The notes under the pieces were generated by a model, which saw only the letters and a program-made list of their open reading frames with translations, made no database searches and was not told the DNA's origin. The position numbers were made by a program, and so were the translations under genes. A stretch of DNA of 49,230 nt from the NCBI GenBank assembly GCA_950059285.1, contig CATLTV010000013.1:1-49230 (forward strand). Direction: 5' to 3'. Source of the DNA: an uncultured Pseudomonadota bacterium (lineage in GTDB: Bacteria > Myxococcota_A > Bradymonadia > Bradymonadales > Bradymonadaceae). Positions 36,364-45,343 of the stretch are shown in pieces (within the stretch, counting starts at the first letter, position 1; each line of letters begins with the position of its first letter).

Positions 36364-36882
36364 TTACTGTACGTCTGAAGCTTCCTCAACAGGCTCCTCG
36401 GAGACGCTCTCTTCAAGCCCTTCTTCGTTCACGACTTGTGTTGATTCAGGGTTGATAAACGCACTCATTGGGCATGACTGAATCTTGAGGTCTGTTACCT
36501 TGGTATCAAAATAAGCCTGGCGCTGTTCAATGCCCATGGCAGACATTTCCTGGAAAAACTGTATGGCTTCAGGCGTATAAATATTGTTGGAGATGTACGT
36601 GCTAATTGCCACAACACGTTCGTCCTGCTCCATCTCCTCGGAGACCTTTTCAGGTGCATGACATACAATCACAAGATCATCGCGCAAGGTGCGCTCTTCT
36701 GGAGCCTTCTTCTCAACTTCCGCCACCTCATCAAGCTTCTGAGAGACGACCTGAGTCTCCTCTTCTGTTTGAGTGGTTTGTTCGGCAACCTGCTCTTCCT
36801 CCGTGCCTGAAGACTTGCCTGTACTACAGGATGCACAGAGAGCCACAACACTTAAACTCGCAAATAAAATGTTAATCTTCAT
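36364..36882 (-). CDS. Small acidic lipoprotein
   Basis: This 172-aa protein has a lipoprotein signal peptide (CASC, Cys19), a Glu/Gln/Thr-rich spacer, a core with two cysteines (VIVCHAPEK and IQSCPMSA) that could form a disulfide, and an acidic tail. No family is recognised. It stands alone: a long hairpin lies between its start and the next gene, and another follows its stop. Confidence 0.78.
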   Translation of the reverse strand: MKINILFASLSVVALCASCSTGKSSGTEEEQVAEQTTQTEEETQVVSQKLDEVAEVEKKAPEERTLRDDLVIVCHAPEKVSEEMEQDERVVAISTYISNNIYTPEAIQFFQEMSAMGIEQRQAYFDTKVTDLKIQSCPMSAFINPESTQVVNEEGLEESVSEEPVEEASDVQ

Positions 36883-36915
36883 GATGATTTATCCTTGTTT
36901 TTCAATAATTTAAGC

Positions 36916-36984
36916 CAAAACAAGTGAACAAAAGATCAGTGATGCGAGAAAATCGCATCACTGATCTTTTGTTCACTTGTTTTG
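36916..36984 (-). terminator. Long perfect hairpin, CAGTGATGCGA family, after the SDR gene
   Basis: The 32-bp arms 36916-36947 and 36953-36984 are exact reverse complements with a GAAAA loop. The hairpin lies 14 nt past the minus-strand SDR stop and 33 nt upstream of the lipoprotein start. The inner core matches the hairpins at 33763 and 36277; the outer part differs. Confidence 0.9.
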
Positions 36985-36998
36985 ATTTGAGTTTTCAT

Positions 36999-37718
36999 TC
37001 ATGTGCGTGCCAACACAGGGAGCAACACACCATTCAGAGGTGCTCCTGCTGGCGTGGTGAAATTGTGAATAATCTCGGCGAGGTCGTCGAGTTTGACCCA
37101 GGTATCAAAATCCGCATCTGGCATCTCCTCGCGATTGGGTGGCGTGTCGAGAATGGATGGCAACACTGCATTAATAGTACAGGGCAAGGACGCAACCTCA
37201 CGTGAGACGCTCTTTACAATTGCATTGAGCCCCGCCTTGGTTGCTGCATAGGCAGCCTCTCCCACACCAGGAGAGAGCGTGGACTTGGAGCTGATGAGCA
37301 CAATATGACCGCGCTCCTCTTCTTTCATCTCTCCCAACACTTCGCGCACAACATAGAGTGATGAGCGCAGGTTCACCTCAAGCAAAAAGTCGAGGTCATC
37401 ATCAGAGATCTTGTCGAACTCGCTCCATCGAAAGCCACCTGCACAATGTACAAGGGTGCGTACTGGCCCAAAGGCATCGCGGATTTTCTTGAACGCAGCT
37501 CGCACATCCTCTGCCTTGGTCACGTCAAGCTTCAGCGTACAGAAGTTATCAAGCTCTCCATCCACAAGAATATCGTCATGCTTGTAACTGACATCCAGAC
37601 CAATCACGGTCAGATCCTGTGTCGCAGCTTCCTTGCAAAAACGTCGGGCCACGGCTTTTCCCAGTGAACCTGCTGTTCCTGTAATGACGATAGCACCTTG
37701 CTTCTCTTCTTCTGACAT
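36999..37718 (-). CDS. Short-chain dehydrogenase/reductase
   Basis: This 239-aa protein has a classical SDR fold: the cofactor motif VITGTAGSLGKAVA near the N-terminus, VHCAGG in the NNAG position, a catalytic serine in LISSKS and YAATKAG with the Tyr/Lys pair. It is a cytosolic NAD(P)-dependent oxidoreductase of unknown substrate. AAGGAG precedes the ATG. It lies 42 nt downstream of the kinase gene and is probably the last gene of the same minus-strand operon, followed by a long hairpin. Confidence 0.92.
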   Translation of the reverse strand: MSEEEKQGAIVITGTAGSLGKAVARRFCKEAATQDLTVIGLDVSYKHDDILVDGELDNFCTLKLDVTKAEDVRAAFKKIRDAFGPVRTLVHCAGGFRWSEFDKISDDDLDFLLEVNLRSSLYVVREVLGEMKEEERGHIVLISSKSTLSPGVGEAAYAATKAGLNAIVKSVSREVASLPCTINAVLPSILDTPPNREEMPDADFDTWVKLDDLAEIIHNFTTPAGAPLNGVLLPVLART

Positions 37719-37760
37719 TCTAACTCCTTGAATATATTTAAATAATAAGAACTACTGTTG

Positions 37761-39755
37761 TCATACTTTTTTCTCCCCCTCGCCCCATTGCCCTTTACCC
37801 GTGAACCAGCGCCAACCTACTGAGGAGAGCGCCACAAAATTACACACAACCAGAATCCAGGGCGCATGACCTTCAAGAACCACGATGAGCGATGCTCCAA
37901 GAACGTAAATCGCACCAATGATATGGAACCACTTCTCGAGAAGAACTCCCATCATAAAACCAATCACGCCATATGAAAACATCTCCAGGCTTACACCATT
38001 GGTAATGTCCAGACCATACTTCCATGACAGCGCTCGTGCGATTAGACCAATCACGAGAATCGCGGGAATGATGGCCAACAGCTTGCGATTGATTAAATTG
38101 AGCACGATAAACTTTCTGGCCAGGAACCACACAATAAGCACCAGTGTGGTGACCACAGATTTAAAAATCAATACGTTTTGACATAGCACATCCTGAGGAA
38201 GATCTTTAGCACCTACCAGAAAATGTGAAATCATCGCTGCGCTTGTCCATATGATGCACAATACAAACACAAGGATGCCCTTGCGCTTACGACTCACGCC
38301 AAGACTGATGCCATGCTCTAGCTCCTCCAGTGATTCAATACGTTTTTGCTCTGCCTGCAAACTACATTCAAGCGCATTGAGCTTGGCCTTGTTCTCAAAG
38401 GAAATATCTTCACCAAGCTCCTGCTCAAGCACATGTGCTGCGGCAAGGTTCTCGTGTACAACCTCCAGTGTGAGCATCGTGTTGAGCATATCCGTCTTGC
38501 GACGCTTAATCTTATCCAAATTGGGGTTGAGCTTCTTGGCTTGCTCCAGAGCAAAGCGGCAAGCACCCACAAGGGCATATGCCTGAATCATGTGCCCCGA
38601 GGTGACGCTACCTTCATCAAGCGACTGCTTTGCGATAGCTCTGAGTGTGTCGATGTGCTCCTTACTTGCCTTGAGGAGATGACCCGCTTGCCGCTTTTCC
38701 CTGTAACTTGAAATGGCCTCTCTTAACAGCTCTGCGCTGGCGTACCTCTCGTGAGGATCACGTGCACATGCTTTGTTGCAAATTCTTGCAAGCTCCTCGT
38801 CAACCTCTTGTGAATACTCATGAGGTGCCGAGTGATATGCGTGCAGGAGCACCGCGTGCAAGGATCGTCCTGTGTGCCGGGGAGATCCTGTAAGAAGCTC
38901 ATGTAAGATGGCTCCAAGTGCGTACACATCTGTATGAACGTTGATCAATGCACCTTCTGCGGCGGCCTGTTCTGGCGCCATGTACATTGGTGTACCTGCA
39001 ACGTGATTGACTTCTCGGGCCAGAGGAAGCACACCACCTTCATCAGGAACAAGCGCCACAGCAATACCCCAGTCCACCACGTAGACCTCACCAAAATCGC
39101 CAAGCATGACGTTTTCTGGCTTGAGGTCACGGTGGATAATCCCCTTGCTGTGTGCATAGTGCATCGCAAGGCACACGTTCTCAAAGATATCGAGGTGGCT
39201 CTCAAGGACGTCTTCTTGTTTGCGATATGCACGAGGCAAATGACGGGCATCGGCGAGCGCATCTTGCCAGCTTACACCCTCAATGCGCTTCATCACAAAG
39301 AGGGGCCGGCCTTGTTCATCCATGCCAAGAGAGTAAACAGGCACAATATTAGGGTGCTCCAGACGACCTGTGATACAGGCTTCGCGAAGCAGGCTCTGAA
39401 TTGTCGAGGGAGAGAGCATGTCTTCAGTAAGCTGCTTGATAGCAACGTCTCGACCAAGTGCACGCTGTCTTGCTAGATGAACCACACCCATGCCCCCTCG
39501 ACCCAATGTCGAGAGGATCTGAAAGTCCACCACCTCATTTTCGGGCGAAATATTATGCCGAGGCAAATCGAGCTGTTGCTTGCCTACTCGGATAGAATGC
39601 GTGGTGGTTTTGATGGTCGCTCCAGTTTTGAGCAACAGTGTCTCTTGTCCTGGATCGACGTAAGTCTCTTTGAGCAAATTTTCCCAGTTGGGCGTCTTGT
39701 TCAATCCGTTCGGTGCTTGGGAAAGCATCGTGTCGGCCACTTCAATATTTTTCAA
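37761..39755 (-). CDS. Membrane-anchored Ser/Thr protein kinase
   Basis: This 664-aa protein has an N-terminal Hanks-type kinase domain (about 78-350): Gly loop LGRGGMGVVHLA, ATP-binding lysine VAIK (K107), catalytic HRDLKPEN (D210), DWG (228-230) in place of DFG, and APEQA. A helical region with TPR-like character follows (about 365-480), then several membrane helices (about 495-650) with a short basic tail. The kinase would face the cytosol; the multi-helix membrane part may sense the envelope. The start is TTG 39755 or ATG 39728. It lies 18 nt downstream of the Ig-like lipoprotein gene. Confidence 0.92.
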   Translation of the reverse strand: MKNIEVADTMLSQAPNGLNKTPNWENLLKETYVDPGQETLLLKTGATIKTTTHSIRVGKQQLDLPRHNISPENEVVDFQILSTLGRGGMGVVHLARQRALGRDVAIKQLTEDMLSPSTIQSLLREACITGRLEHPNIVPVYSLGMDEQGRPLFVMKRIEGVSWQDALADARHLPRAYRKQEDVLESHLDIFENVCLAMHYAHSKGIIHRDLKPENVMLGDFGEVYVVDWGIAVALVPDEGGVLPLAREVNHVAGTPMYMAPEQAAAEGALINVHTDVYALGAILHELLTGSPRHTGRSLHAVLLHAYHSAPHEYSQEVDEELARICNKACARDPHERYASAELLREAISSYREKRQAGHLLKASKEHIDTLRAIAKQSLDEGSVTSGHMIQAYALVGACRFALEQAKKLNPNLDKIKRRKTDMLNTMLTLEVVHENLAAAHVLEQELGEDISFENKAKLNALECSLQAEQKRIESLEELEHGISLGVSRKRKGILVFVLCIIWTSAAMISHFLVGAKDLPQDVLCQNVLIFKSVVTTLVLIVWFLARKFIVLNLINRKLLAIIPAILVIGLIARALSWKYGLDITNGVSLEMFSYGVIGFMMGVLLEKWFHIIGAIYVLGASLIVVLEGHAPWILVVCNFVALSSVGWRWFTGKGQWGEGEKKV

Positions 39756-39773
39756 TACACCACCACATTCAGT

Positions 39774-40862
39774 TCACATATCCTCGCACACATCACTATC
39801 GGGAAAATCATCGGGTGGATTGCATTCCCCTACAATTGCTCCACATTGATCTCCACACACAAAAGGATGATTCTCGGGCTCCTCTCCTGGCTTCACATAA
39901 ATGCCCACCATGTCCTCACTGCCACCACCATATTCAATGCGGTTGGCATCAATATTACCAATCCTCAGGAACAGTGATTCAAAGCTCAAGGAACCTTGTA
40001 AGAAGTCATTCCCCTCATCATCCTTGACAATCTTGCCATCAAGTCTGACTTGATTCAAGTTCACAAAAAATGGGTCTGTGGGCAAGAACAGGTCCACAGG
40101 ATCTGTCTCAAGAATGCGATCGCCATCTTCTGTTAATGTCACAAATCCAGCGATATGCGCGGACCAACCCTGCTCCGTGGGGTCAACAATAAGATCATTA
40201 GGATTGGTCGTCTCCTTGGGCGCTCCATTGATCTCATCGCCCTCTCCTCCTGCGGTAAAGAACCTCCCGTCAGGCATGACAATCACATCCGAAATAAGTG
40301 TCAAAACCGCAGGTACGGGCTCGTTGATCACCGCGCTAAAGATGTATGTTCCATTTTGAAACTCGACGGGATCCGCGTTAAATCTTCCCTCGGGCGCACG
40401 GAATTGCACGTTGTAAAAGATGCTCTTTCCTGTGGTGTTACCCTCGGCATCAGACAACCCTGGTAACACTTCGATCAACACGGTCGCACCTGGTCGCGCC
40501 ACATTTGTGGGCGATAGTGTAATGTGCACACTTGTAATGCCACCATCCGTGTTTGTGGTAGACTCAACCTCCACATCCTCACCACAGTTGCTGTTCAGGG
40601 TACATGTATCCACAATCGGTGTGGCGTCATCTGGCAAGAGGCCCTCCACATCCAACACAGGCTCCCATACACGAAAGGCAAAGCTCTCCACCTCCACAGC
40701 TTCAGAAAATGTCAGCGTCACAGGTTCAGTCGAGACAAACGAACCTCGTTCAGGACGCTCAAGTTTTGACTCGGGTGGAGGATTGTAAATAAACGTGTCA
40801 CATGAACAGATAAGAAGACTGCTCAGGGCAAGGATACTTTGACAAATCGTGGATGTTTTCAT
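39774..40862 (-). CDS. Lipoprotein with bacterial Ig-like (Big_5/SbsA-type) domain
   Basis: The 362-aa product has a lipoprotein signal peptide ending near LLICSC. An Ig-like domain follows (GSFVSTEPVTLTFSEAVEV to YNVQF) of the SbsA/Big_5 type. A second beta-rich domain (about 155-330) and a Cys-containing C-terminus complete it. A longer frame to 41063 would overlap the porin gene and is rejected; ATG 40868 is close and also possible. It lies between the porin and kinase genes in one minus-strand operon and probably sits at the outer membrane. Confidence 0.82.
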   Translation of the reverse strand: MKTSTICQSILALSSLLICSCDTFIYNPPPESKLERPERGSFVSTEPVTLTFSEAVEVESFAFRVWEPVLDVEGLLPDDATPIVDTCTLNSNCGEDVEVESTTNTDGGITSVHITLSPTNVARPGATVLIEVLPGLSDAEGNTTGKSIFYNVQFRAPEGRFNADPVEFQNGTYIFSAVINEPVPAVLTLISDVIVMPDGRFFTAGGEGDEINGAPKETTNPNDLIVDPTEQGWSAHIAGFVTLTEDGDRILETDPVDLFLPTDPFFVNLNQVRLDGKIVKDDEGNDFLQGSLSFESLFLRIGNIDANRIEYGGGSEDMVGIYVKPGEEPENHPFVCGDQCGAIVGECNPPDDFPDSDVCEDM

Positions 40863-40917
40863 GACCATTCTCTGAAAGATGATTACAGCTGTTGAAATTA
40901 TAACACATGTAACTGAA

Positions 40918-42591
40918 TTAAAAATTGAAGATAAAACGGTTCTCAAGCAGGTAACTATTTGCTGCGTCGCCATTTTCATCCTGCAACGCATCGCCTGGAA
41001 AGAGCACTGCACCTTCCACAACCCACTGGAAGTGCTTCTTGTACTTCCAGCCAATCTGACCATCTATCTCGGTGCCATAATAAGACCCTGGACTGCCACC
41101 GTGGAAGTTGACCAGATCGTCGTCAACCTCCTGACCATCTTCCTTCAAGGTGGTCATAATCGGATCGACCACACCACCATCCTCGGGCCACGCAAACAAC
41201 GCTCCTGTACGCAGCCACAACCTGCTTTTCTTGTTGCGTACAAGATCCACATAAACCTGCGGGAAGATCGCGATTGCGTTGGTGAATCGACCATCACTCT
41301 GAACCTCGGTCAATGGGAATGACTCCACATCCGTCTGAGACAGGTTCTCCACACCGACCGCCACACTACGCGCAGTTTCAAATGCCATGATGTGCTCAAA
41401 AAGGAGCGCGCCCACGTTCTTGTCTCGTGCAAAACTAAACGATGTAATGGGCGTTGTGTTCCTTGGGTCCGCATCTCCTGATGCGTAGTCAAATTCCATG
41501 GTCAGAACCATCCTCCCAAGATCAAGATCCGCAGTAGCTTGTGCACCATGTGCCTTCAGCTGCTGACGCTTTGGTTCGGTGTTGCCAAGCGCAGCAAAAC
41601 CCTCGGAGATCTCGCGGGTCTGACCACGTGTATGGATATACAACAGACGCAAGGTAAGATTCTCAACTTGCGCCTCTGCTGTCAGAGGTAGCCCCAGAAT
41701 GTCCGAATCAAACTTCTCGTTACGCACATACACAGCGTTGCCGCCCAGGCGCACGTTCTTCCAGTCAAATCCCAACCAATCTGCGTTCTTTCTCCTGAAG
41801 TCCAGCGCCAGACCCATCTGCCTCAAATCATCCGCCTGACGCTGCACGCGATCCTGCTTCATAAAATCATAAAACAAACCCATCACGAGGCCATTATCCA
41901 ATGACGTGTCAATCACGTGATTGTCGCGTGTAGCAAGCTTGATCGCCTCATCAAGCTTGGTGCCAAACAAAATCCTGTCCACCGCATCGGAGTACTGACT
42001 CACGCCAAAACGGTTATATGCACCACCATCGTGCCCTGCGATACCATCTCCATAATTGAGCGGCTGACGACCCACCCTCAGCAAACCAATGGGAAGAATG
42101 ACGTCTGCATACAGGTAGTTGACCTCCATCAGAGGAGCTTCCTCCAGAACAGGCACGTAACTATCTGGATTCAAAGGATCTTCTGTGGAATCACTGGGCA
42201 AACCCACTCGCCAGCGGGTCATGTTTGGCTTCTTTGCTGCAATCGAAATCCCCGAGTTGGAACGCGGCGAGCCAATAAAGCTCCCGTTATCCCCCCAGAG
42301 CACGCCATCAAGCACGTCTGCCTGAAAGTTTAACCTCCCAAGCTTTGGTACGATCAACGCAGAATCCAGACGCAAGCGCTGCTCTGTCCACTGCACAACC
42401 GCAGGATCGATGCTGCTCAGATCCATTGGCTCAATACGCACGGAGCGTGCCCTGTATTCGGCGTTAAACTCGTAAGTCGTCGCCGATGCCTTCTCATCCG
42501 AAGGTCTGACCTGGGCGTCAAGTGGAGCGCTCCATACACATGCTAACATCAACGCGCATACGCCACCCTTTATTACCTTGATCCTGCTCAT
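40918..42591 (-). CDS. Outer-membrane porin-like beta-barrel protein
   Basis: From ATG 42591 the product is 557 aa, with a Sec signal peptide ending near PLDAQ. Many amphipathic beta strands follow (YEFNAEYRARSVRIEP, LNFQADVLDG, ADVILPIGLLRVGRQPLNYG), ending in a terminal aromatic strand LLENRFIFNF as barrel proteins do. It resembles the TIGR04551-type porins of deltaproteobacteria. AAGGAT precedes 42591; the frame runs on to 42729 but lacks a signal there. It is the first gene of the porin - Ig lipoprotein - kinase - SDR unit. Its ligand is unknown. Confidence 0.83.
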   Translation of the reverse strand: MSRIKVIKGGVCALMLACVWSAPLDAQVRPSDEKASATTYEFNAEYRARSVRIEPMDLSSIDPAVVQWTEQRLRLDSALIVPKLGRLNFQADVLDGVLWGDNGSFIGSPRSNSGISIAAKKPNMTRWRVGLPSDSTEDPLNPDSYVPVLEEAPLMEVNYLYADVILPIGLLRVGRQPLNYGDGIAGHDGGAYNRFGVSQYSDAVDRILFGTKLDEAIKLATRDNHVIDTSLDNGLVMGLFYDFMKQDRVQRQADDLRQMGLALDFRRKNADWLGFDWKNVRLGGNAVYVRNEKFDSDILGLPLTAEAQVENLTLRLLYIHTRGQTREISEGFAALGNTEPKRQQLKAHGAQATADLDLGRMVLTMEFDYASGDADPRNTTPITSFSFARDKNVGALLFEHIMAFETARSVAVGVENLSQTDVESFPLTEVQSDGRFTNAIAIFPQVYVDLVRNKKSRLWLRTGALFAWPEDGGVVDPIMTTLKEDGQEVDDDLVNFHGGSPGSYYGTEIDGQIGWKYKKHFQWVVEGAVLFPGDALQDENGDAANSYLLENRFIFNF

Positions 42592-43015
42592 CATATCCTT
42601 GTCTCGTGGGATGTTATCCTGACCATGTGACTTCTGTTCTTTGTGTACTCTGCCACTGCTTGTCTTCGAAATACAAGCACTTTCCATGAAAAAATACCCT
42701 TTAGTCAGAATATAATCGCAAATCCACACCCCATCATTGCCTTGTACACATCACAAACCACTTTATACGACTTGCTTTGAGCCTCAAAGTCATCAGAAAG
42801 CGTGGCTAACCCAAAGCATGTTGCGCGGTTTTCATTGCGGTGAACTACCCGACGCGTTAGCATCCGCCTCCATACGAGGTCAGACATCATGTTTCGACCT
42901 TAAAAAGTCAATAAGCATTTGATTTATAATGGCTTTCATCACAAGAGCATAACGTAAGTCCAAGCGTCTATGCTCATGAAAAATAACAAAATATCATCCT
43001 CAAGGGATTATCATT
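42592..43015. other. Divergent intergenic region
   Basis: These 424 nt between the porin and the next plus-strand gene contain no credible gene and no long hairpin. A consensus TATAAT at 42925-42930, about 85 nt upstream of ATG 43016, may be a -10 element; no good -35 is seen. Confidence 0.5.
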
Positions 43016-43486
43016 ATGTATGAAATTATACTCGCCGTGCACTCTGTGGTCCGCTGGCTCGTCCTCATCGTCGGCGTCGTGGCACTGGCTCAAAACATCT
43101 CAGGCTGGCTTGGGAACAAGACCTGGACAGCGAAGAACCGCAAGATCAATGGCGCCTTCATTGGTATGTTTCACCTCCAGGTTCTCCTTGGATTGCTCCT
43201 TTATGTGGGTGGGTTCAGCCCCACCATGAACCGCATTTTTAGCAACTTTGGCGGCGCAATGAAGGACGCTGCCCTTCGCTTCTGGGCTGTGGAACACATC
43301 AGCATGATGTTGCTCGCTGCCATCGTGGCACATGTGGCACATGTGGTCAGCAAACGACAGGATGCCGATGTTACACGCTTTAAATACGCATCCATTGGAT
43401 TTATCCTCGCGTTTGTGCTGGTATTGGTGGCCATACCATGGCCCTTCCGTGAAGCTGTTGGCCGCTCTCTGATTCCATCCTTTTAA
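43016..43486 (+). CDS. Four-helix membrane protein (cytochrome b-like)
   Basis: This 156-aa protein has four hydrophobic helices with conserved-looking histidines in the first (AVHSVVRW), second (MFHLQVLLG), and third (VEHISMMLLAAIVAHVAHV), a pattern seen in small haem-binding or CopD/cytochrome-b561-like proteins. Haem binding is inferred, not shown. AAGGGA precedes the ATG. It lies 12 nt before a lipoprotein gene and is probably co-transcribed with it. Confidence 0.78.
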   Translation: MYEIILAVHSVVRWLVLIVGVVALAQNISGWLGNKTWTAKNRKINGAFIGMFHLQVLLGLLLYVGGFSPTMNRIFSNFGGAMKDAALRFWAVEHISMMLLAAIVAHVAHVVSKRQDADVTRFKYASIGFILAFVLVLVAIPWPFREAVGRSLIPSF

Positions 43487-43498
43487 GACGACCTGATT

Positions 43499-44320
43499 AT
43501 GCCCCACTTCATTCGCTCATTTTATCCTGTCTGTCTCATCGCAATGTCCTCCGCCATTCTTGGCTGTAATGACCCTGAATTCAGGCTCCCCGATACCTCT
43601 GATGCTGGCGTGGACGCCAATGCAGATATGATGGATGTCGAGGATCTCTCCGACATGCACATTGAGGACATGACAGAAGATCTTGGAATCATTGTTGATT
43701 CTTCACCTGACATGATTGAATCGGACATGGCAGATATGCAGGCTGACGCCGATATGCTGCCTGATGAAGACATGGATATGGCTCCTGATATGATGGAGGA
43801 TATGTCTTCCACAGACCTCCCATCCACATGTGGTGAGAGCTGCCAGCAGCAAGATCTCACCCTGATGTTTGGACAGAATTCACGCACAATTGAACGTGCC
43901 GTGTATGGCTTGAGTAGCCCTGACATGTCGGTCAATGGTCAGTGGGAAATTTATATCGAGGCTCTTCAAGGAGGCTTCTCGGGTTGTCCCGATGAACAAT
44001 CAAGTGCGCCCGATTACACCATGGTCCTGACAGGGATGCCTATCTTCACACAAAAAGGCGACTGGACCAGTGATAGTCATAATATCAACGCAGTTTTGTT
44101 TGATTATGAAGGAGACCTGTTACCTGATCCTCCATTCTACGCGCGCGCGACGGCTGTTCAGGTGAGTCCGCGTGCGCTTGATGTGTGTGTCCCCTGCGTG
44201 GAAAACAGCATGTCCGATGAGGATGGCTTTGTGGCACTGGATATGAGCGCAACCTTCATGGAGGGCACCATCTCGGGCTCCCTTTATGCGGTGCATTGCG
44301 ATTCACTGGATGCCAAATAA
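43499..44320 (+). CDS. Lipoprotein with Asp-Met-rich spacer
   Basis: This 273-aa protein has a lipoprotein signal peptide (ILGC, Cys23), a spacer of about 80 residues dominated by repeated DM and DMxxD units, and a C-terminal domain of about 155 aa with cysteines in CGESCQQ, SGCPDE, VCVPCVE and VHCDS that may form disulfides. The spacer style is typical of surface lipoproteins in this kind of genome. Function unknown. A long hairpin begins 7 nt after its stop. Confidence 0.8.
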   Translation: MPHFIRSFYPVCLIAMSSAILGCNDPEFRLPDTSDAGVDANADMMDVEDLSDMHIEDMTEDLGIIVDSSPDMIESDMADMQADADMLPDEDMDMAPDMMEDMSSTDLPSTCGESCQQQDLTLMFGQNSRTIERAVYGLSSPDMSVNGQWEIYIEALQGGFSGCPDEQSSAPDYTMVLTGMPIFTQKGDWTSDSHNINAVLFDYEGDLLPDPPFYARATAVQVSPRALDVCVPCVENSMSDEDGFVALDMSATFMEGTISGSLYAVHCDSLDAK

Positions 44321-44326
44321 ACAACT

Positions 44327-44398
44327 GGTGATTACATACAGAGAGGTCATGGCGAGCGCGCTAGCGCGCTCGCCATGACCTCTCTGTATGTAATCACC
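44327..44398. terminator. Long perfect palindrome between tandem genes
   Basis: The arms 44327-44362 and 44363-44398 are exact reverse complements (36 bp, no spacer), with an alternating GC core GCGCGCTAGCGCGC. The palindrome starts 7 nt after the lipoprotein stop and contains the first in-frame ATG (44375) of the next reading frame. Confidence 0.9.
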
Positions 44399-44428
44399 TT
44401 TAAATCTTATAACGTATTCTATAAATTC

Positions 44429-45328
44429 ATGAAAAACACACTGGCTAAATTGTGGCCTGCCCTGGTGCTGATAAGCTCAGGGCTTATGTATGCGATTGCT
44501 CTGAAATATTTTGTCTTCCCTGCCAAGGTTATTCTCACTGGCCTTGAAGGTATCTCATCCTCGCTCTCCTATTACTTTGAAAGCACCTCATTGTTCCTCG
44601 TGCTTTATCTTGCGTTTCAGCTGGTGTTGTTTGCGTTTGCCTGGCTGAAGCTCAGCCGCGACTTTGCGATACGCACGCTCCTGGTGATTATCACTGTCGT
44701 GATTTTTCTGCCTCTGTTGCCCGAGCTTCATATTGCGCAGCCTGAACCACAGAATGAACGTATTTTGCTGGTCTTATTTGGTGGTATTCTTTCGGGCACA
44801 GCCAAGGCGCTCGCCTTTCGCAGCCATGGCAGCACGGGAGATGAGGACATTATTGGTGCCTATTTCGCATCAAAATATCTCAAACCTGTGGGCAGCATTG
44901 CGGTGCTCTCGGCGGTTGTCTCCACAACCTTTGGGCTTGTGCTTGAGCTTCTTAAAACCCAAGACTTGAACGCGGTCCTGAACACGCTGATGTATACATG
45001 CATTTACATCTTTGCCAGCGTGGAGATGCTCAATAACCTCTACCAGAAATTTGCCCTGAGCATGTTGGTCGTCATCACCAACAAGGCCTCTGATATTGGG
45101 CAGGGCATACGTGAACTCTATCCACACCGTACCTTTATTTTACAGGATGGTGTGGGCGGACATTCTGGCGAAAAGTTTCATATGTTGAGGACCATTGTCA
45201 CCAACGAAGAAATGCCACAGATCATTGATATGATTGAAGAAATAGATCACAACATCTTCTATTTTCACCATACCATCAAGGATGTATCGCAGACCTATTA
45301 CATCTCACCGATTGGGAAACGAAAATAA
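44429..45328 (+). CDS. YitT/DUF2179 family membrane protein
   Basis: From ATG 44429 the product is 299 aa. Five to six membrane helices (ALKYFVFPAKVILTGLEGIS first) precede a C-terminal DUF2179 domain of about 85 aa (VITNKASDIGQGI, then GVGGHSGEKFHMLRTIVTN). The family is widespread but its transport role is unclear. The frame opens at 44375, but that ATG lies in the arm of a 36-bp hairpin and would add 18 unrelated residues, so 44429 is preferred. No clear Shine-Dalgarno is visible for either. Confidence 0.85.
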   Translation: MKNTLAKLWPALVLISSGLMYAIALKYFVFPAKVILTGLEGISSSLSYYFESTSLFLVLYLAFQLVLFAFAWLKLSRDFAIRTLLVIITVVIFLPLLPELHIAQPEPQNERILLVLFGGILSGTAKALAFRSHGSTGDEDIIGAYFASKYLKPVGSIAVLSAVVSTTFGLVLELLKTQDLNAVLNTLMYTCIYIFASVEMLNNLYQKFALSMLVVITNKASDIGQGIRELYPHRTFILQDGVGGHSGEKFHMLRTIVTNEEMPQIIDMIEEIDHNIFYFHHTIKDVSQTYYISPIGKRK

Positions 45329-45343
45329 CACACTCCTGACATA

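Noticed and set aside
3911-44398. Interpretation of the long palindromes as REP/BIME elements, MITEs or insertion-sequence remnants
   Set aside because: Most arms are unrelated to each other, there are no target duplications or transposase genes, and several include coding ends. Only the 33763/36277/36916 group shares sequence.
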